From assembly GCF_937893305.1 (NCBI RefSeq), contig NZ_CALBGN010000013.1, forward strand, positions 1-25,356: 25,356 nt of DNA, written 5' to 3'. A program made the position numbers and the translations under genes. Shown here piece by piece: positions 1-7,983 of the stretch. The stretch comes from an uncultured Helicobacter sp. GTDB lineage: Bacteria > Campylobacterota > Campylobacteria > Campylobacterales > Helicobacteraceae. The number at the start of each line of letters is the position of its first letter. Within the stretch, counting starts at the first letter, position 1. Below the pieces are notes generated by a model, which saw only the letters and a list, made by a program, of their open reading frames with translations, was not told where the DNA came from and did no database searches.

Positions 1-80
1 TAACAAATAGGAGAAAAATTAGAAGAATTTTTTAAATTTCTAAGAAGATTTGGTGGAATCTAAAAAAGGATTTCAATCTT

Positions 81-1034
81 TTAAGAGTGCATAAATTCCA
101 CAATATTTTTTAAGATTCCATCTATTAAAATCTCTTTGCTTTCTTCATAGCCCCACGCATTATGCGGTGTTAGCACAAGCTTGTTTGCAATCTCTTTATC
201 AAAAAATGGATGATTTTGTTTCATAGGCTCCTTAGTAAATACATCAAAGCCTGCATAAATTTCACGCTTCTTTAGCTCTGTTGCCAAATCTTCTTCATTG
301 ACGATTCCGCCTCTACCGACATTAATCAAAATCGCACCATTTTGCAAAAACCCTAAATTATTAGCATTTAATAAGTTTTGCGTGTTAGGATTAAGCGGAG
401 CGTGAATAGAAATGATTTGAGATTCTTTTAAAAGCGATTCTAATTCTTTTTTGGGGTATTTTGCGTTTGTGTTTTTGCCGCTTGTAGAATAATAACTAAC
501 CTTTGCCCCAAATGCACTTGCAAGCTCTGCTACACGCTCTCCTATGCTCCCTAAACCAATGATCCCCCACTGCTTGTTTTGGATAAGATTAAGCGAATAA
601 GAAAGATTTGTAAATAAAGAATTTCTTGCATATTCTCCACTTTTACAATAAGAATCATAAAAAGCTAACTTACCACTTAAGGCTAGAACTAGCATTAGCG
701 TGTGCTGTGCTACACTTTGTGTAGAATATCCTGCGACATTTTTAACTAAGATTCCAAATTCACTAGAAGCTTGTAAATCCACATTATTCATTCCTGTTGC
801 TGTAATACATACAAGTTTTAATGTGTCTTTTAACTCTGCTAAAGTCGCACGATCTAGCACGACTTTATTTGTTAAAATAATCTCTACTCCTTTACATCGT
901 TCTAAAACTTCATTTGGTGCTGTTATGGGATATTCTGTGTAATGAAAATGTGGATTGATTGCCTTTAACTGCTCTTGCAAAGAATGTTTCCCTAGTGTCA
1001 AACCATCTAAAAATACAATTTTTGCGTTTTGCAT
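81..1034 (-). CDS. D-isomer-specific 2-hydroxyacid dehydrogenase (glycerate/hydroxypyruvate dehydrogenase-like)
   Basis: This 317-residue cytoplasmic oxidoreductase should reduce a 2-oxoacid to a D-2-hydroxyacid or run the reverse reaction. The Rossmann nucleotide-binding loop GLGSIG is at residues 160-165. The family catalytic residues are visible: Arg241 in NVGRGG, Glu269 in KEP and His291 in TPHNAWG. The end of the second beta strand reads YYSTSG (181-186) with no acidic residue, so NAD versus NADP use is open. The ATG at 1034 has AAGG seven bases upstream. The gene is divergent from argB, with 51 bp between the two starts. The fold and reaction class are firm; the exact substrate (glycerate, hydroxypyruvate or another oxoacid) cannot be read from the sequence, and SerA is unlikely because no C-terminal regulatory domain is present. 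Confidence 0.88.
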   Translation of the reverse strand: MQNAKIVFLDGLTLGKHSLQEQLKAINPHFHYTEYPITAPNEVLERCKGVEIILTNKVVLDRATLAELKDTLKLVCITATGMNNVDLQASSEFGILVKNVAGYSTQSVAQHTLMLVLALSGKLAFYDSYCKSGEYARNSLFTNLSYSLNLIQNKQWGIIGLGSIGERVAELASAFGAKVSYYSTSGKNTNAKYPKKELESLLKESQIISIHAPLNPNTQNLLNANNLGFLQNGAILINVGRGGIVNEEDLATELKKREIYAGFDVFTKEPMKQNHPFFDKEIANKLVLTPHNAWGYEESKEILIDGILKNIVEFMHS

Positions 1035-1085
1035 TTGTAAGCCTTTTCGTTATAATTTTAGCCATTTTATCACAAAAGAGGCAAA
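1035..1085. promoter_or_regulatory. Divergent promoter region with overlapping -10 boxes
   Basis: On the plus strand TATAAT lies at 1051-1056, about 30 bases before the argB start, preceded by a T-rich stretch. On the minus strand GCTAAAAT gives a -10 hexamer TAAAAT at 1055-1060 for the dehydrogenase gene. The two hexamers share two bases, so polymerase cannot occupy both at once. Positions were read by eye; no start sites are known. Confidence 0.55.
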
Positions 1086-1940
1086 ATGCACAATCACTCT
1101 AAAATCGTTTCAATTCTTTTAGATTCTCTTCCTTATATCCGTTTTTTTCGTGGCTCTAAAATCGTGATTAAATATGGAGGAGCAACGCAAATTAATCCAG
1201 AGCTAAAAGAGCAATTTGCTATTGATATTGTAATGCTTTATATGTTGGGGATTAAACCTATCATTATTCACGGCGGAGGCAAGCGCATTACTGAACTGCT
1301 TGATGCGTTAAACATTTCAAGTGAATTTGTCAATGGACTACGCGTAACAAGTATTGATGCGTTAAAAATTGTTGAAATGGTGCTAAGTGGAGAGATCAAC
1401 AAAGAAATCACGGCGTTTTTGAACTTTCACGGCGTTAATGCACTGGGTATTAGCGGTAAGGACGCCTCACTCTTTCAAGCAATCCCAAAAGATAATGGTA
1501 AATACGGCTACACAGGTGAAATCACCCAAACAAATGGAGAAGTTATTAACAATCTCTTAGCGCAAAATTTAGTGCCTGTTATTGCGCCTATTGCTTGTGG
1601 TGATGAGGCTGGACATCCGGGCTTTAATATCAATGCAGATTCTGCTGCAAGTGCTATTGCAATCGCCACAGGCGCAAAACGAGTGATTTTCTTAACAGAC
1701 ACCAAAGGCGTGCTAGATAAAAATGGAGAAATTATAGAATCTCTAAACATCGCTCAAACACAAGATCTTTACGCAAATGGAACAATTAGTGGTGGTATGA
1801 TTCCAAAGGTTGAAGCGTGTTTAGATTGTGTTAAAAATGGAGTGGAAAAGGCACATATTATTGATGGCAGGATTCCACATTCTTTGCTTTTAGAGCTTTT
1901 TACAAGTGCAGGGATTGGCACAGAATTTATGGCAGAATAG
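1086..1940 (+). CDS. argB: Acetylglutamate kinase
   Basis: ArgB phosphorylates N-acetyl-L-glutamate with ATP, the second step of arginine (ornithine) synthesis, in the cytoplasm. The 284-residue protein shows the amino-acid kinase signatures: KYGG at 29-32, the glycine loop HGGG at 62-65, NINADSAASA and LTDTKGVL in the ATP half, and GGMIPKVEA near the C terminus. The N-terminal helix with LPYIRFF before the KYGG strand resembles that of the arginine-inhibited hexameric kinases, so end-product inhibition is likely, by inference. The ATG follows GAGG at 1078-1081. No other arg gene is adjacent, so the arginine pathway appears dispersed. The gene points toward the origin, against the trend of this arm. 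Confidence 0.96.
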   Translation: MHNHSKIVSILLDSLPYIRFFRGSKIVIKYGGATQINPELKEQFAIDIVMLYMLGIKPIIIHGGGKRITELLDALNISSEFVNGLRVTSIDALKIVEMVLSGEINKEITAFLNFHGVNALGISGKDASLFQAIPKDNGKYGYTGEITQTNGEVINNLLAQNLVPVIAPIACGDEAGHPGFNINADSAASAIAIATGAKRVIFLTDTKGVLDKNGEIIESLNIAQTQDLYANGTISGGMIPKVEACLDCVKNGVEKAHIIDGRIPHSLLLELFTSAGIGTEFMAE

Positions 1941-1941
1941 C

Positions 1942-2348
1942 ATTGGTGCATTTTGCGATTCCACTTTCAAAACTAATGTTTTTAGGCTTAGATGGGGTAT
2001 GCAATTTAACGAAGTAAAATTAAAGATTTTATTAGGATTTAAACAATCCAAAAACTGCTGAAAAATATGCAAATGCTCTAAAAGATATGAATACAATAAT
2101 TACAACGAAACTTAATGAAGATAATAGCATTATGTTAAAGTTTGATTCTAATAGGACATTGGAAGTCAAAGAACTATATAACACAAATAATGAATTTTAA
2201 CCTTACTGAAAAATGAGAAAGTGGAATCGTTTCTTCAGATTTATATAAAATCAGAAGTGTAGAAAATATACTTGCATTTTAAAATTTAGGAAAAAAGATA
2301 AATTACACCCTAGATTTGAAAGAGAAGTATAGTTTTATATTTTTTTAG
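1942..2348 (+). pseudogene. Decayed remnant of an unrecognised coding sequence
   Basis: This roughly 400-base stretch has no intact gene, but protein-like segments continue across three reading frames. Frame one runs through about 1963-2040 (containing NVFRLRWGMQFNEVKL) to a TGA at 2059. Frame two picks up near 2042 (NNPKTAEKYANALKDM, then KLNEDNSIMLKFDSNRTLEV) to a TAA at 2198. Frame three continues from 2193 (SSDLYKIRSVENILAF, then NLGKKINYTLDLKEKY) with stops at 2214 and 2280, ending at 2346-2348 inside the 3' end of cmoB. Composition and codon use match the neighbours. At least two frameshifts and two nonsense codons are needed to explain it, and the N-terminal part seems lost against argB. 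I do not recognise the family. Sequencing error is possible but would require several independent errors. Confidence 0.6.
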
Positions 2349-3255
2349 CCTTCAAATATGCCCTTTTTGGAGCTGGGTAACCCTCAATGGTTTTCTCTCC
2401 TGTGAGATCTAAAAAATCTTCTAAGGATTCTTTGCTGCTCCATTCTGTTTTTCTTTGCTCATCAAATGCAGTTTTTAAAGTTGAAATATGGAAAACCTCT
2501 TTAAATCCGCAAGATTCTAGCCAATTTTTAAAAGTGCTAAGAGTTGGAATAAAATAGACATTTGGCATTTTTGCATAACGCTCCTTTGGACATAAAGCAA
2601 TCTCTCTCTCTCCATCAATAATTAGACTATCAAACACTGCTTCACCATTCTTTTTAAGTGCGTTATACACTAGCTTAATAGAATCTAGCGGACTTTTTCT
2701 GTGATACAACACTCCAAGACAAAGCATTACATCAAAAGAATTTGCAAAAAATCCCAACTCTTCAATCCCCAAAAGTTCAAAATTTAAACGCTCTTCTTTA
2801 GCAAAAAACTGCAAAAATTTGTATTGCAAAAAACATAAAGGCATAGGATCAAAACCTATAATTTGTTTAGGATTTTGCTCTAGCATTCTAAACATATAAT
2901 AGCCATTATTACAGCCTATATCGCCGATAATCTTGTCCTTTAACTCTAAATGTGGATTTAACAAATTATATTTTATCGCACTATTCCACTCACTAAGAAT
3001 TTCTAAATCATTGATTTTAAAAGGACCTTTACGCCAAGGAATCAACGCTTTAGCCACTTCACAAATTAACTCAAAGGATTTTGCGCTAATGTGTGGAATC
3101 TCTATACAAATGCTATCTTTATAAAAAATCTTAACTCCTGCTAATTCTGATTTTGGAATGGATTTTAAAGATTCTAACTTTTCTTGCAAGGGCAAAATGT
3201 GCTTGAAGCTCAAAGCACGATTGCGTGTAATCCTTATTTGTTCTAAAGTCTGCAT
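2335..3255 (-). CDS. cmoB: tRNA U34 carboxymethyltransferase
   Basis: CmoB transfers a carboxymethyl group from carboxy-SAM to 5-hydroxyuridine at position 34 of certain tRNAs, giving the cmo5U wobble base. Hallmarks are PWRKGPF followed by SEWNSAIKYN, the SAM-binding DIGCNNGYYMF, and the family motif CLGVLYHRKSPLDS. The product is 306 residues from the ATG at 3255; E. coli CmoB is about 323. A TTG two codons upstream is also open, but the ATG overlaps the TAA of the upstream lipoprotein gene as TAATG, so translational coupling favours it. The 3' end overlaps the decayed remnant by 14 bases on the opposite strand. CmoA, which makes the cofactor, is not in the window. Confidence 0.9.
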   Translation of the reverse strand: MQTLEQIRITRNRALSFKHILPLQEKLESLKSIPKSELAGVKIFYKDSICIEIPHISAKSFELICEVAKALIPWRKGPFKINDLEILSEWNSAIKYNLLNPHLELKDKIIGDIGCNNGYYMFRMLEQNPKQIIGFDPMPLCFLQYKFLQFFAKEERLNFELLGIEELGFFANSFDVMLCLGVLYHRKSPLDSIKLVYNALKKNGEAVFDSLIIDGEREIALCPKERYAKMPNVYFIPTLSTFKNWLESCGFKEVFHISTLKTAFDEQRKTEWSSKESLEDFLDLTGEKTIEGYPAPKRAYLKAKKI

Positions 3256-3464
3256 TACCAAACTTCTTGTTCTTGCTGTTGTTTTAAAACTTCATCTTTA
3301 TAGATAATATTATCTGGACACACTTCGTGGTATTTACCCTCTGCATCATAATAATAACGCTTTTCGTCCCAATAAGAATTGGAGATTCCACAAGAATTTT
3401 GATACAAACAGCCACTAAGATTAAAAGAAATAAAAAGAGAGAAAAGACTGATTTTAATCCACAT
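3255..3464 (-). CDS. Small predicted lipoprotein
   Basis: From the ATG at 3464 the product is 69 residues: a charged start (MWIK), a hydrophobic stretch, and a lipobox LSGC with the acylated Cys near residue 18. A short, Tyr- and Cys-rich mature part follows (NSCGIS, YWDEKRYYYDAEGKYHEVCPDN) with a Gln/Glu-rich tail. It should therefore be exported and lipid-anchored. The frame is open further upstream, but only the 3464 ATG has a good ribosome site (AAGG at 3472-3475, seven-base spacer) and it places the signal peptide at the N terminus. Two Cys residues after the lipidated one could form a disulfide. Its stop overlaps the cmoB start by one base, so the two are coexpressed. Function unknown. 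Confidence 0.78.
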   Translation of the reverse strand: MWIKISLFSLFISFNLSGCLYQNSCGISNSYWDEKRYYYDAEGKYHEVCPDNIIYKDEVLKQQQEQEVW

Positions 3465-3521
3465 TATTTTGCCTTGTAATTTTATGTGGAAGTGTATAAC
3501 GCAATGCAAAAGAAACTGCTT

Positions 3522-3552
3522 AAAGTTAGAATCCAAAAAGGATTCCAACTTT
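3522..3552 (-). terminator. Stem-loop terminator after dcuB
   Basis: A 13-base-pair stem (3522-3534 with 3540-3552) has one A-C mismatch and a five-base loop. It lies eight bases beyond the dcuB stop codon. On the minus strand a short T run follows, and the plus strand also ends in TTTT, so it could work in both directions. The arms carry GAATCC/GGATTC, the repeated motif of this genome. Confidence 0.65.
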
Positions 3553-3559
3553 TATTACA

Positions 3560-4945
3560 TTATAAATATCCTGCAAACATCGCAAAGACATAACCAAACA
3601 CACAAGACGAGAAAACCCCAATTAAGCCGGGTAAAATAAAGCTATGATTGATTACAAATTTTCCAATATGTGTTGTTCCTGATCGGTCAAATTGAATTGT
3701 CGCTAAATCGCTTGGATAGGTTGGCAAAATATAATATCCATAGCAAGCTGGCGCAAAAGCTACGATAATTGCTGGATGCACGCCAATACCTAATGCTAAA
3801 GGAACAAATGCCGCAATTGCTGCTGCTTGAGAATTTACAAATTTAGAAATTAACAAAAGCATAATCGCATAAGTCCAAGGATGTTCTTGCACCACACCAC
3901 CAAGTGCTGATTTCATCATTGGTGTATGCACAGCAAACATTGTATCTGCCATCCAAGAGATCCCAAACACTGCAACAAGCGCGATCATACCAGAGCGGAA
4001 AATCTCATTTTTGCCAATTTTGCCCGCATCTACATCTGTAAAAATTAGCAATGCGGCACCTGCTAAGAGCATAAACATTTGAATAGTATCTACCATACTC
4101 ATAGGCTTTAACACACCTTTTACTTCAAAGGCTGGGCGAAGCTCTGGAAATGCACCAAGAATTGCTACAATGGCAATTGCACCTAAGAAAATCCACATTG
4201 CAAGCCAACTTTTAAAAGGTAATTTCACACCCAAAAGCGTTTTTGCATCTCCATAAACATATTTTTTAAATTCTGGATCTTTGATTCTCTCTTGAAATGC
4301 TTCATCTTTATCCAAATCTTTGCCTCTAAACCAAGAAAAGATTCCGACTATTAGCACACCACATAGCGTGGATGGAATCGTAATTGCAAGCAAATCTACA
4401 TAGCCATCAAAACCTGCTAATGGACTTGCTGCATTTAACAAAAACGCTGTTAAAGACACAACTGCAACAGACACTGGGCTTGCAATAATCCCCATTTGTG
4501 AAGAAATTGAAGAAGCTGCCATTGGGCGTTCTGGACGGATTCCATTTTTGATTGCAATATCATAGATAATTGGCATCATTGTATAAACAACATGTCCTGT
4601 CCCGCACAAGATTGTAAGAAAACAAGTTACAAATGGAGCTAGAATTGTTAAAAATCTAGGATTTTTTCGCAAGATTCTCTCTGCAATTTGTAACATTACA
4701 TCTAAACCACCACTTGCTTGCAATGTCGCACTTGCAACAACCACAGCCAAAATCGTAAGCATTACAGAAATTGCAGGCTTACCTGGTGCTACATTAAACC
4801 CAAATGCTAGGACTAAAAGTCCAATTCCACCTAATAATCCTAATGCGATTCCACCTTTTTTTGCCCCATAAAAAAGACAAATCAAAACAACAAATAGTTG
4901 AATGGTAAATTGCCACCCTTCACTAAGATTTATTAAAAAATCCAT
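3560..4945 (-). CDS. dcuB: Anaerobic C4-dicarboxylate transporter DcuB
   Basis: DcuB is an inner-membrane antiporter that takes up fumarate, malate or aspartate in exchange for succinate during fumarate respiration. The 461-residue protein is almost wholly hydrophobic, with 10 or more membrane spans, and carries DcuB-type stretches: LICLFYGAKKGGIALGLLGG at the N terminus, LQASGGLDVMLQIAE, LCGTGHVVYT, RPERPMAASSI, FSWFRGKDLDKDE, and QFDRSGTTHIGKFVINHSF near the end. These match DcuB better than DcuA. The N terminus is about 10 residues longer than in E. coli. The ATG has AAGGAG at 4953-4958, seven bases away. It has its own promoter with a palindrome (4973-4987) and is followed by a stem-loop, so it is probably monocistronic. 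Confidence 0.93.
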   Translation of the reverse strand: MDFLINLSEGWQFTIQLFVVLICLFYGAKKGGIALGLLGGIGLLVLAFGFNVAPGKPAISVMLTILAVVVASATLQASGGLDVMLQIAERILRKNPRFLTILAPFVTCFLTILCGTGHVVYTMMPIIYDIAIKNGIRPERPMAASSISSQMGIIASPVSVAVVSLTAFLLNAASPLAGFDGYVDLLAITIPSTLCGVLIVGIFSWFRGKDLDKDEAFQERIKDPEFKKYVYGDAKTLLGVKLPFKSWLAMWIFLGAIAIVAILGAFPELRPAFEVKGVLKPMSMVDTIQMFMLLAGAALLIFTDVDAGKIGKNEIFRSGMIALVAVFGISWMADTMFAVHTPMMKSALGGVVQEHPWTYAIMLLLISKFVNSQAAAIAAFVPLALGIGVHPAIIVAFAPACYGYYILPTYPSDLATIQFDRSGTTHIGKFVINHSFILPGLIGVFSSCVFGYVFAMFAGYL

Positions 4946-4972
4946 TGTGAGACTCCTTTTAAAAATTTGAAG

Positions 4973-4987
4973 TGTGATTTTATCACA
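4973..4987 (-). promoter_or_regulatory. Palindrome over the dcuB -10 box
   Basis: TGTGAT-TTT-ATCACA is a perfect six-base inverted repeat with a three-base centre. Read on the minus strand it contains TAAAAT (4977-4982), which is well placed to be the dcuB -10 box, about 30 bases before the start codon. It resembles a half-spaced CRP/FNR-family site but with shorter spacing than either consensus, so the regulator is unknown. Confidence 0.45.
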
Positions 4988-5005
4988 AAAAGAATCTAAA
5001 TTAAC

Positions 5006-5653
5006 CTAAAGAATTTTTTGCTCTTTGTTTTGGAGAAGACGCACAATATTTGGAAAATGCTTATAAAGCACAATAAAAGCGATAAGAACTAAAGGTGTAT
5101 GCGTGCTAATATGTGGGATTTCTGGGTGGATAATGAAGCTAGAACCTATACCTACAAATAATCCAAGCAAAGAAGCAAGAGAAGAGATTTTTAAAAATTT
5201 GCCGACAAAAAACCAAACAATTAAACCCAAAAGTGCTTCAAGTGGCAAAAATACAGCAATCACACCAACTGTCGTTGCCACACCCTTTCCGCCTTCAAGT
5301 TTCAAAAATGGGCTAAAACAATGTCCAAGAACAGCTAAAAATGCAAGCATCCATTGCGCTTCATAGCTTAAACCTATAAGTTTTGCAACTAAAATCACCA
5401 CTATACCTTTTAGTGCATCACTTAACATTGTAAGAATTGCAACTTTTTTAGCAAGCTTTGGATTATTCTGTTTTAACGCACGCAAAACATTTGTAGCTCC
5501 TATACTTCCGCTACCTACTTCTCTAATATCTACACCCCCTAAGAGTTTCCCATATAATAACCCAAAAGGGATTCCACCTATTAAATAAGCTAAAATGTAA
5601 AAGATTCCATTTAAGCTTGTAAAAAAATCAATGATTCCACCTAATAAATACAT
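5006..5653 (-). CDS. plsY: Glycerol-3-phosphate acyltransferase PlsY
   Basis: PlsY acylates glycerol 3-phosphate from acyl-phosphate, the first step of phospholipid synthesis, in the inner membrane. The 215-residue product has about five membrane segments and the three conserved cytoplasmic motifs: GSGSIGATNVLR at 47-58, GHCFSPFLKLEGGKGVAT near 110-127, and a C-terminal HFPNIVR region. The ATG at 5653 lies nine bases after the gyrB stop and has AGGG seven bases upstream, so plsY is probably the last gene of the dnaN-gyrB-plsY run. Alternative in-frame starts lie downstream, but the first membrane segment begins early, which supports the full length. Confidence 0.93.
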   Translation of the reverse strand: MYLLGGIIDFFTSLNGIFYILAYLIGGIPFGLLYGKLLGGVDIREVGSGSIGATNVLRALKQNNPKLAKKVAILTMLSDALKGIVVILVAKLIGLSYEAQWMLAFLAVLGHCFSPFLKLEGGKGVATTVGVIAVFLPLEALLGLIVWFFVGKFLKISSLASLLGLFVGIGSSFIIHPEIPHISTHTPLVLIAFIVLYKHFPNIVRLLQNKEQKIL

Positions 5654-5662
5654 AAAAACACC

Positions 5663-7975
5663 CTAAACATCTAAATGTTTGACATCTTTTGCGTGTGCTT
5701 GGATATACTCACGGCGTGGTTCAACCTCATCTCCCATAAAGAGAGAAAACACATCACTTGCTGCATCATCATCTTCAATTTCTACACGGATCAATCGGCG
5801 ATTTTCTGGTGTCATTGTTGTTTCCCACAATTGCTCTGGATTCATTTCTCCTAAACCTTTATAACGCTGGATATATGCACCTTTTTTACTACTTTCTTCA
5901 ATCTTTTCTAGCATTGCAATAGGATCTTCACCATTTAAAAAATTTAAATCTCTTTCTTGCATTTTTTCATACACATAACGCGCTTCTTCAAAAAGTGGAT
6001 GAGAGAAAAGTTCATCATCAATTTTAATATCCACCAATCCAGAATCCGTTTGCACATACAAATGGATTTTTTCTTCATCAATGTAAGAATTTAAGATATT
6101 AAAGTTTAATGCAATGATTTTTTCTTTGATAGATTCCGCTAACACCGCATTTTTTTCACCAATTAAATCTGGATTTTCAATCAAAAATTTCACAATTTCA
6201 ATAAGCGAAAAACGTTTTTTAAGACTTTGTAGCGTTGTGCGATAATGAGCGGTGATTTTAAAAAATTCCATCAAATCTTTATTACCAATTCCACTAAATT
6301 CAAAATTTTCGATTCCATTTTCAATTAAGTATTCACTCAAAGCTTTTTCATCTCTTAGATAAATTTCCTTTTTCCCTTTTTTAAAGCGATAAAGTGGTGG
6401 CTGGGCAATGTATAAATATCCTGCTTCAATGATACCTTTTAAATAACGGAAGAAAAAAGTCATCAAAAGAGTTTGGATATGACTACCATCAACATCAGCA
6501 TCTGTCATTATGATGATTTTATTGTATCTTGCTTTTTCTATATCAAACTCTTCTCCAATCCCACAACCAAGAGCGGTAATAAGGTTTTTAATTTCTTCAC
6601 TTTTTAAAATCTTATCAAGGCGTGATTTTTCTACATTTAAAATCTTTCCACGCAAAGGCAAGATTGCTTGATACACTCTATCGCGCCCTTGTTTTGCAGA
6701 ACCTCCTGCAGAATCACCCTCTACTAAATAAAGCTCACTAATGCTTGGATCTTTGCTTTGACAATCCGCAAGTTTCCCCGGAAGTGTTCCTACACTAAAA
6801 GATTCTTTTTTGCGCGTAAGTTCTCTTGCTTTTTTTGCAGCTTCCCTACCTCTTGCAGCAAGTAAAGCTTTTTGCATAATTGCCTTTGCTTCATTTGGAT
6901 TTTCTTCAAAATATTTTGAAATTTTGTCATAAGTGAGTTTTTGAACAATAGGTTTTACAAAAGTGCTTCCAAGCTTACCTTTTGTTTGTCCTACAAATTG
7001 TGGATCAATCACTCTAACTGAAACAATAGCAACAAGTCCTTCCCTAATATCATCACCTGTGATTTTAGAATCTTTTTCTCTAGCATTTGCATTTGCTTCA
7101 ATATAATTCATAATTGTTCTTGTAAGTCCAGCTCTAAAACCTGCTTCGTGCGTTCCACCTTCACTTGTATTAATATTATTTACAAAACTTAGCACTTTTT
7201 CATCAAAGCCTTCATTATAAGTTAGTGCAACCTCTACTTCTACACCTTCATCTTTGCCTTCAAAGCTTAGAATATTTACAAGTGCTGGCTTTTTATTAAT
7301 ATCTGTAATAAATTGTGATAAACCCCCTTCAAAATGATAGATTTCATTAAATCCATCGCGTTCATCACTAAAGTGAATTGTAATTTGATGATTAAGATAT
7401 GCAAGTTCTTTGAAGCGTTTTTTTAGAATCTCTTTGTCAAATTCTACCACTTCAAAGATAGTAGGATCTGGGATAAACTCAATAGTTGTTCCATTTTGTT
7501 TTGTTTCACCGATGATTTCTAAATCATTTTGTGGAATCCCTTTTGCAAAATCTTGACGATAAACTTTATTATGTTTATAAATTGTCATTTGTAAAGAAGT
7601 AGAAAGCGCATTAACAACAGAAACTCCAACTCCGTGCAAGCCTCCTGAAAAAGTTTTTTGATCAAACTTACCCCCTGCATGAAGAATTGTTAGCGCAACA
7701 GTTGCCGCTGGGATATTTTCTGTTGGATGAATATCAACAGGGATTCCGCGTCCATTATCTGTAATTTTTGCTCCACCATTTTTTGTTAAAACTACATCAA
7801 TTTTGGTGCAATACCCAGCCATTGCTTCGTCAATACAATTATCTACAACTTCATAAATTAAGTGATGCAATCCATTTGTATTTGTATCACCAATATACAT
7901 TCCGGGGCGTTTTCTAACAGCTTCTAAACCCTTTAAAACTTTAATACTTTGACCAGTGTATTCTAAATCTTCCAT
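5663..7975 (-). CDS. gyrB: DNA gyrase subunit B
   Basis: GyrB supplies ATPase energy and part of the cleavage site for negative supercoiling by the A2B2 gyrase. The 770-residue protein has the GHKL ATPase domain (Glu42, Asn46, Asp73, GGLHGVGVSVVNALS at 111-125), the transducer domain (TSEGGTHEAGF near 270), and the Toprim domain with LVEGDSAGGSAKQGRDR (catalytic Glu419) and the metal site TDADVDG at 491-497. The C-terminal signature QRYKGLGEMNPEQLWETTM is present. Length and sequence agree with Helicobacter GyrB (about 773). The dnaN stop overlaps its ribosome site (AAGGGGAG), eight bases before the ATG, so expression is coupled to dnaN. No damaging change is visible. Confidence 0.98.
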   Translation of the reverse strand: MEDLEYTGQSIKVLKGLEAVRKRPGMYIGDTNTNGLHHLIYEVVDNCIDEAMAGYCTKIDVVLTKNGGAKITDNGRGIPVDIHPTENIPAATVALTILHAGGKFDQKTFSGGLHGVGVSVVNALSTSLQMTIYKHNKVYRQDFAKGIPQNDLEIIGETKQNGTTIEFIPDPTIFEVVEFDKEILKKRFKELAYLNHQITIHFSDERDGFNEIYHFEGGLSQFITDINKKPALVNILSFEGKDEGVEVEVALTYNEGFDEKVLSFVNNINTSEGGTHEAGFRAGLTRTIMNYIEANANAREKDSKITGDDIREGLVAIVSVRVIDPQFVGQTKGKLGSTFVKPIVQKLTYDKISKYFEENPNEAKAIMQKALLAARGREAAKKARELTRKKESFSVGTLPGKLADCQSKDPSISELYLVEGDSAGGSAKQGRDRVYQAILPLRGKILNVEKSRLDKILKSEEIKNLITALGCGIGEEFDIEKARYNKIIIMTDADVDGSHIQTLLMTFFFRYLKGIIEAGYLYIAQPPLYRFKKGKKEIYLRDEKALSEYLIENGIENFEFSGIGNKDLMEFFKITAHYRTTLQSLKKRFSLIEIVKFLIENPDLIGEKNAVLAESIKEKIIALNFNILNSYIDEEKIHLYVQTDSGLVDIKIDDELFSHPLFEEARYVYEKMQERDLNFLNGEDPIAMLEKIEESSKKGAYIQRYKGLGEMNPEQLWETTMTPENRRLIRVEIEDDDAASDVFSLFMGDEVEPRREYIQAHAKDVKHLDV

Positions 7976-7983
7976 ATCTCCCC

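Noticed and set aside
1..63. Nineteen coding-like codons ending in TAA at 61-63, possibly the tail of a leftward neighbour.
   Set aside because: The same frame has a TAA at 1-3, so it cannot continue an upstream gene; too short to call.
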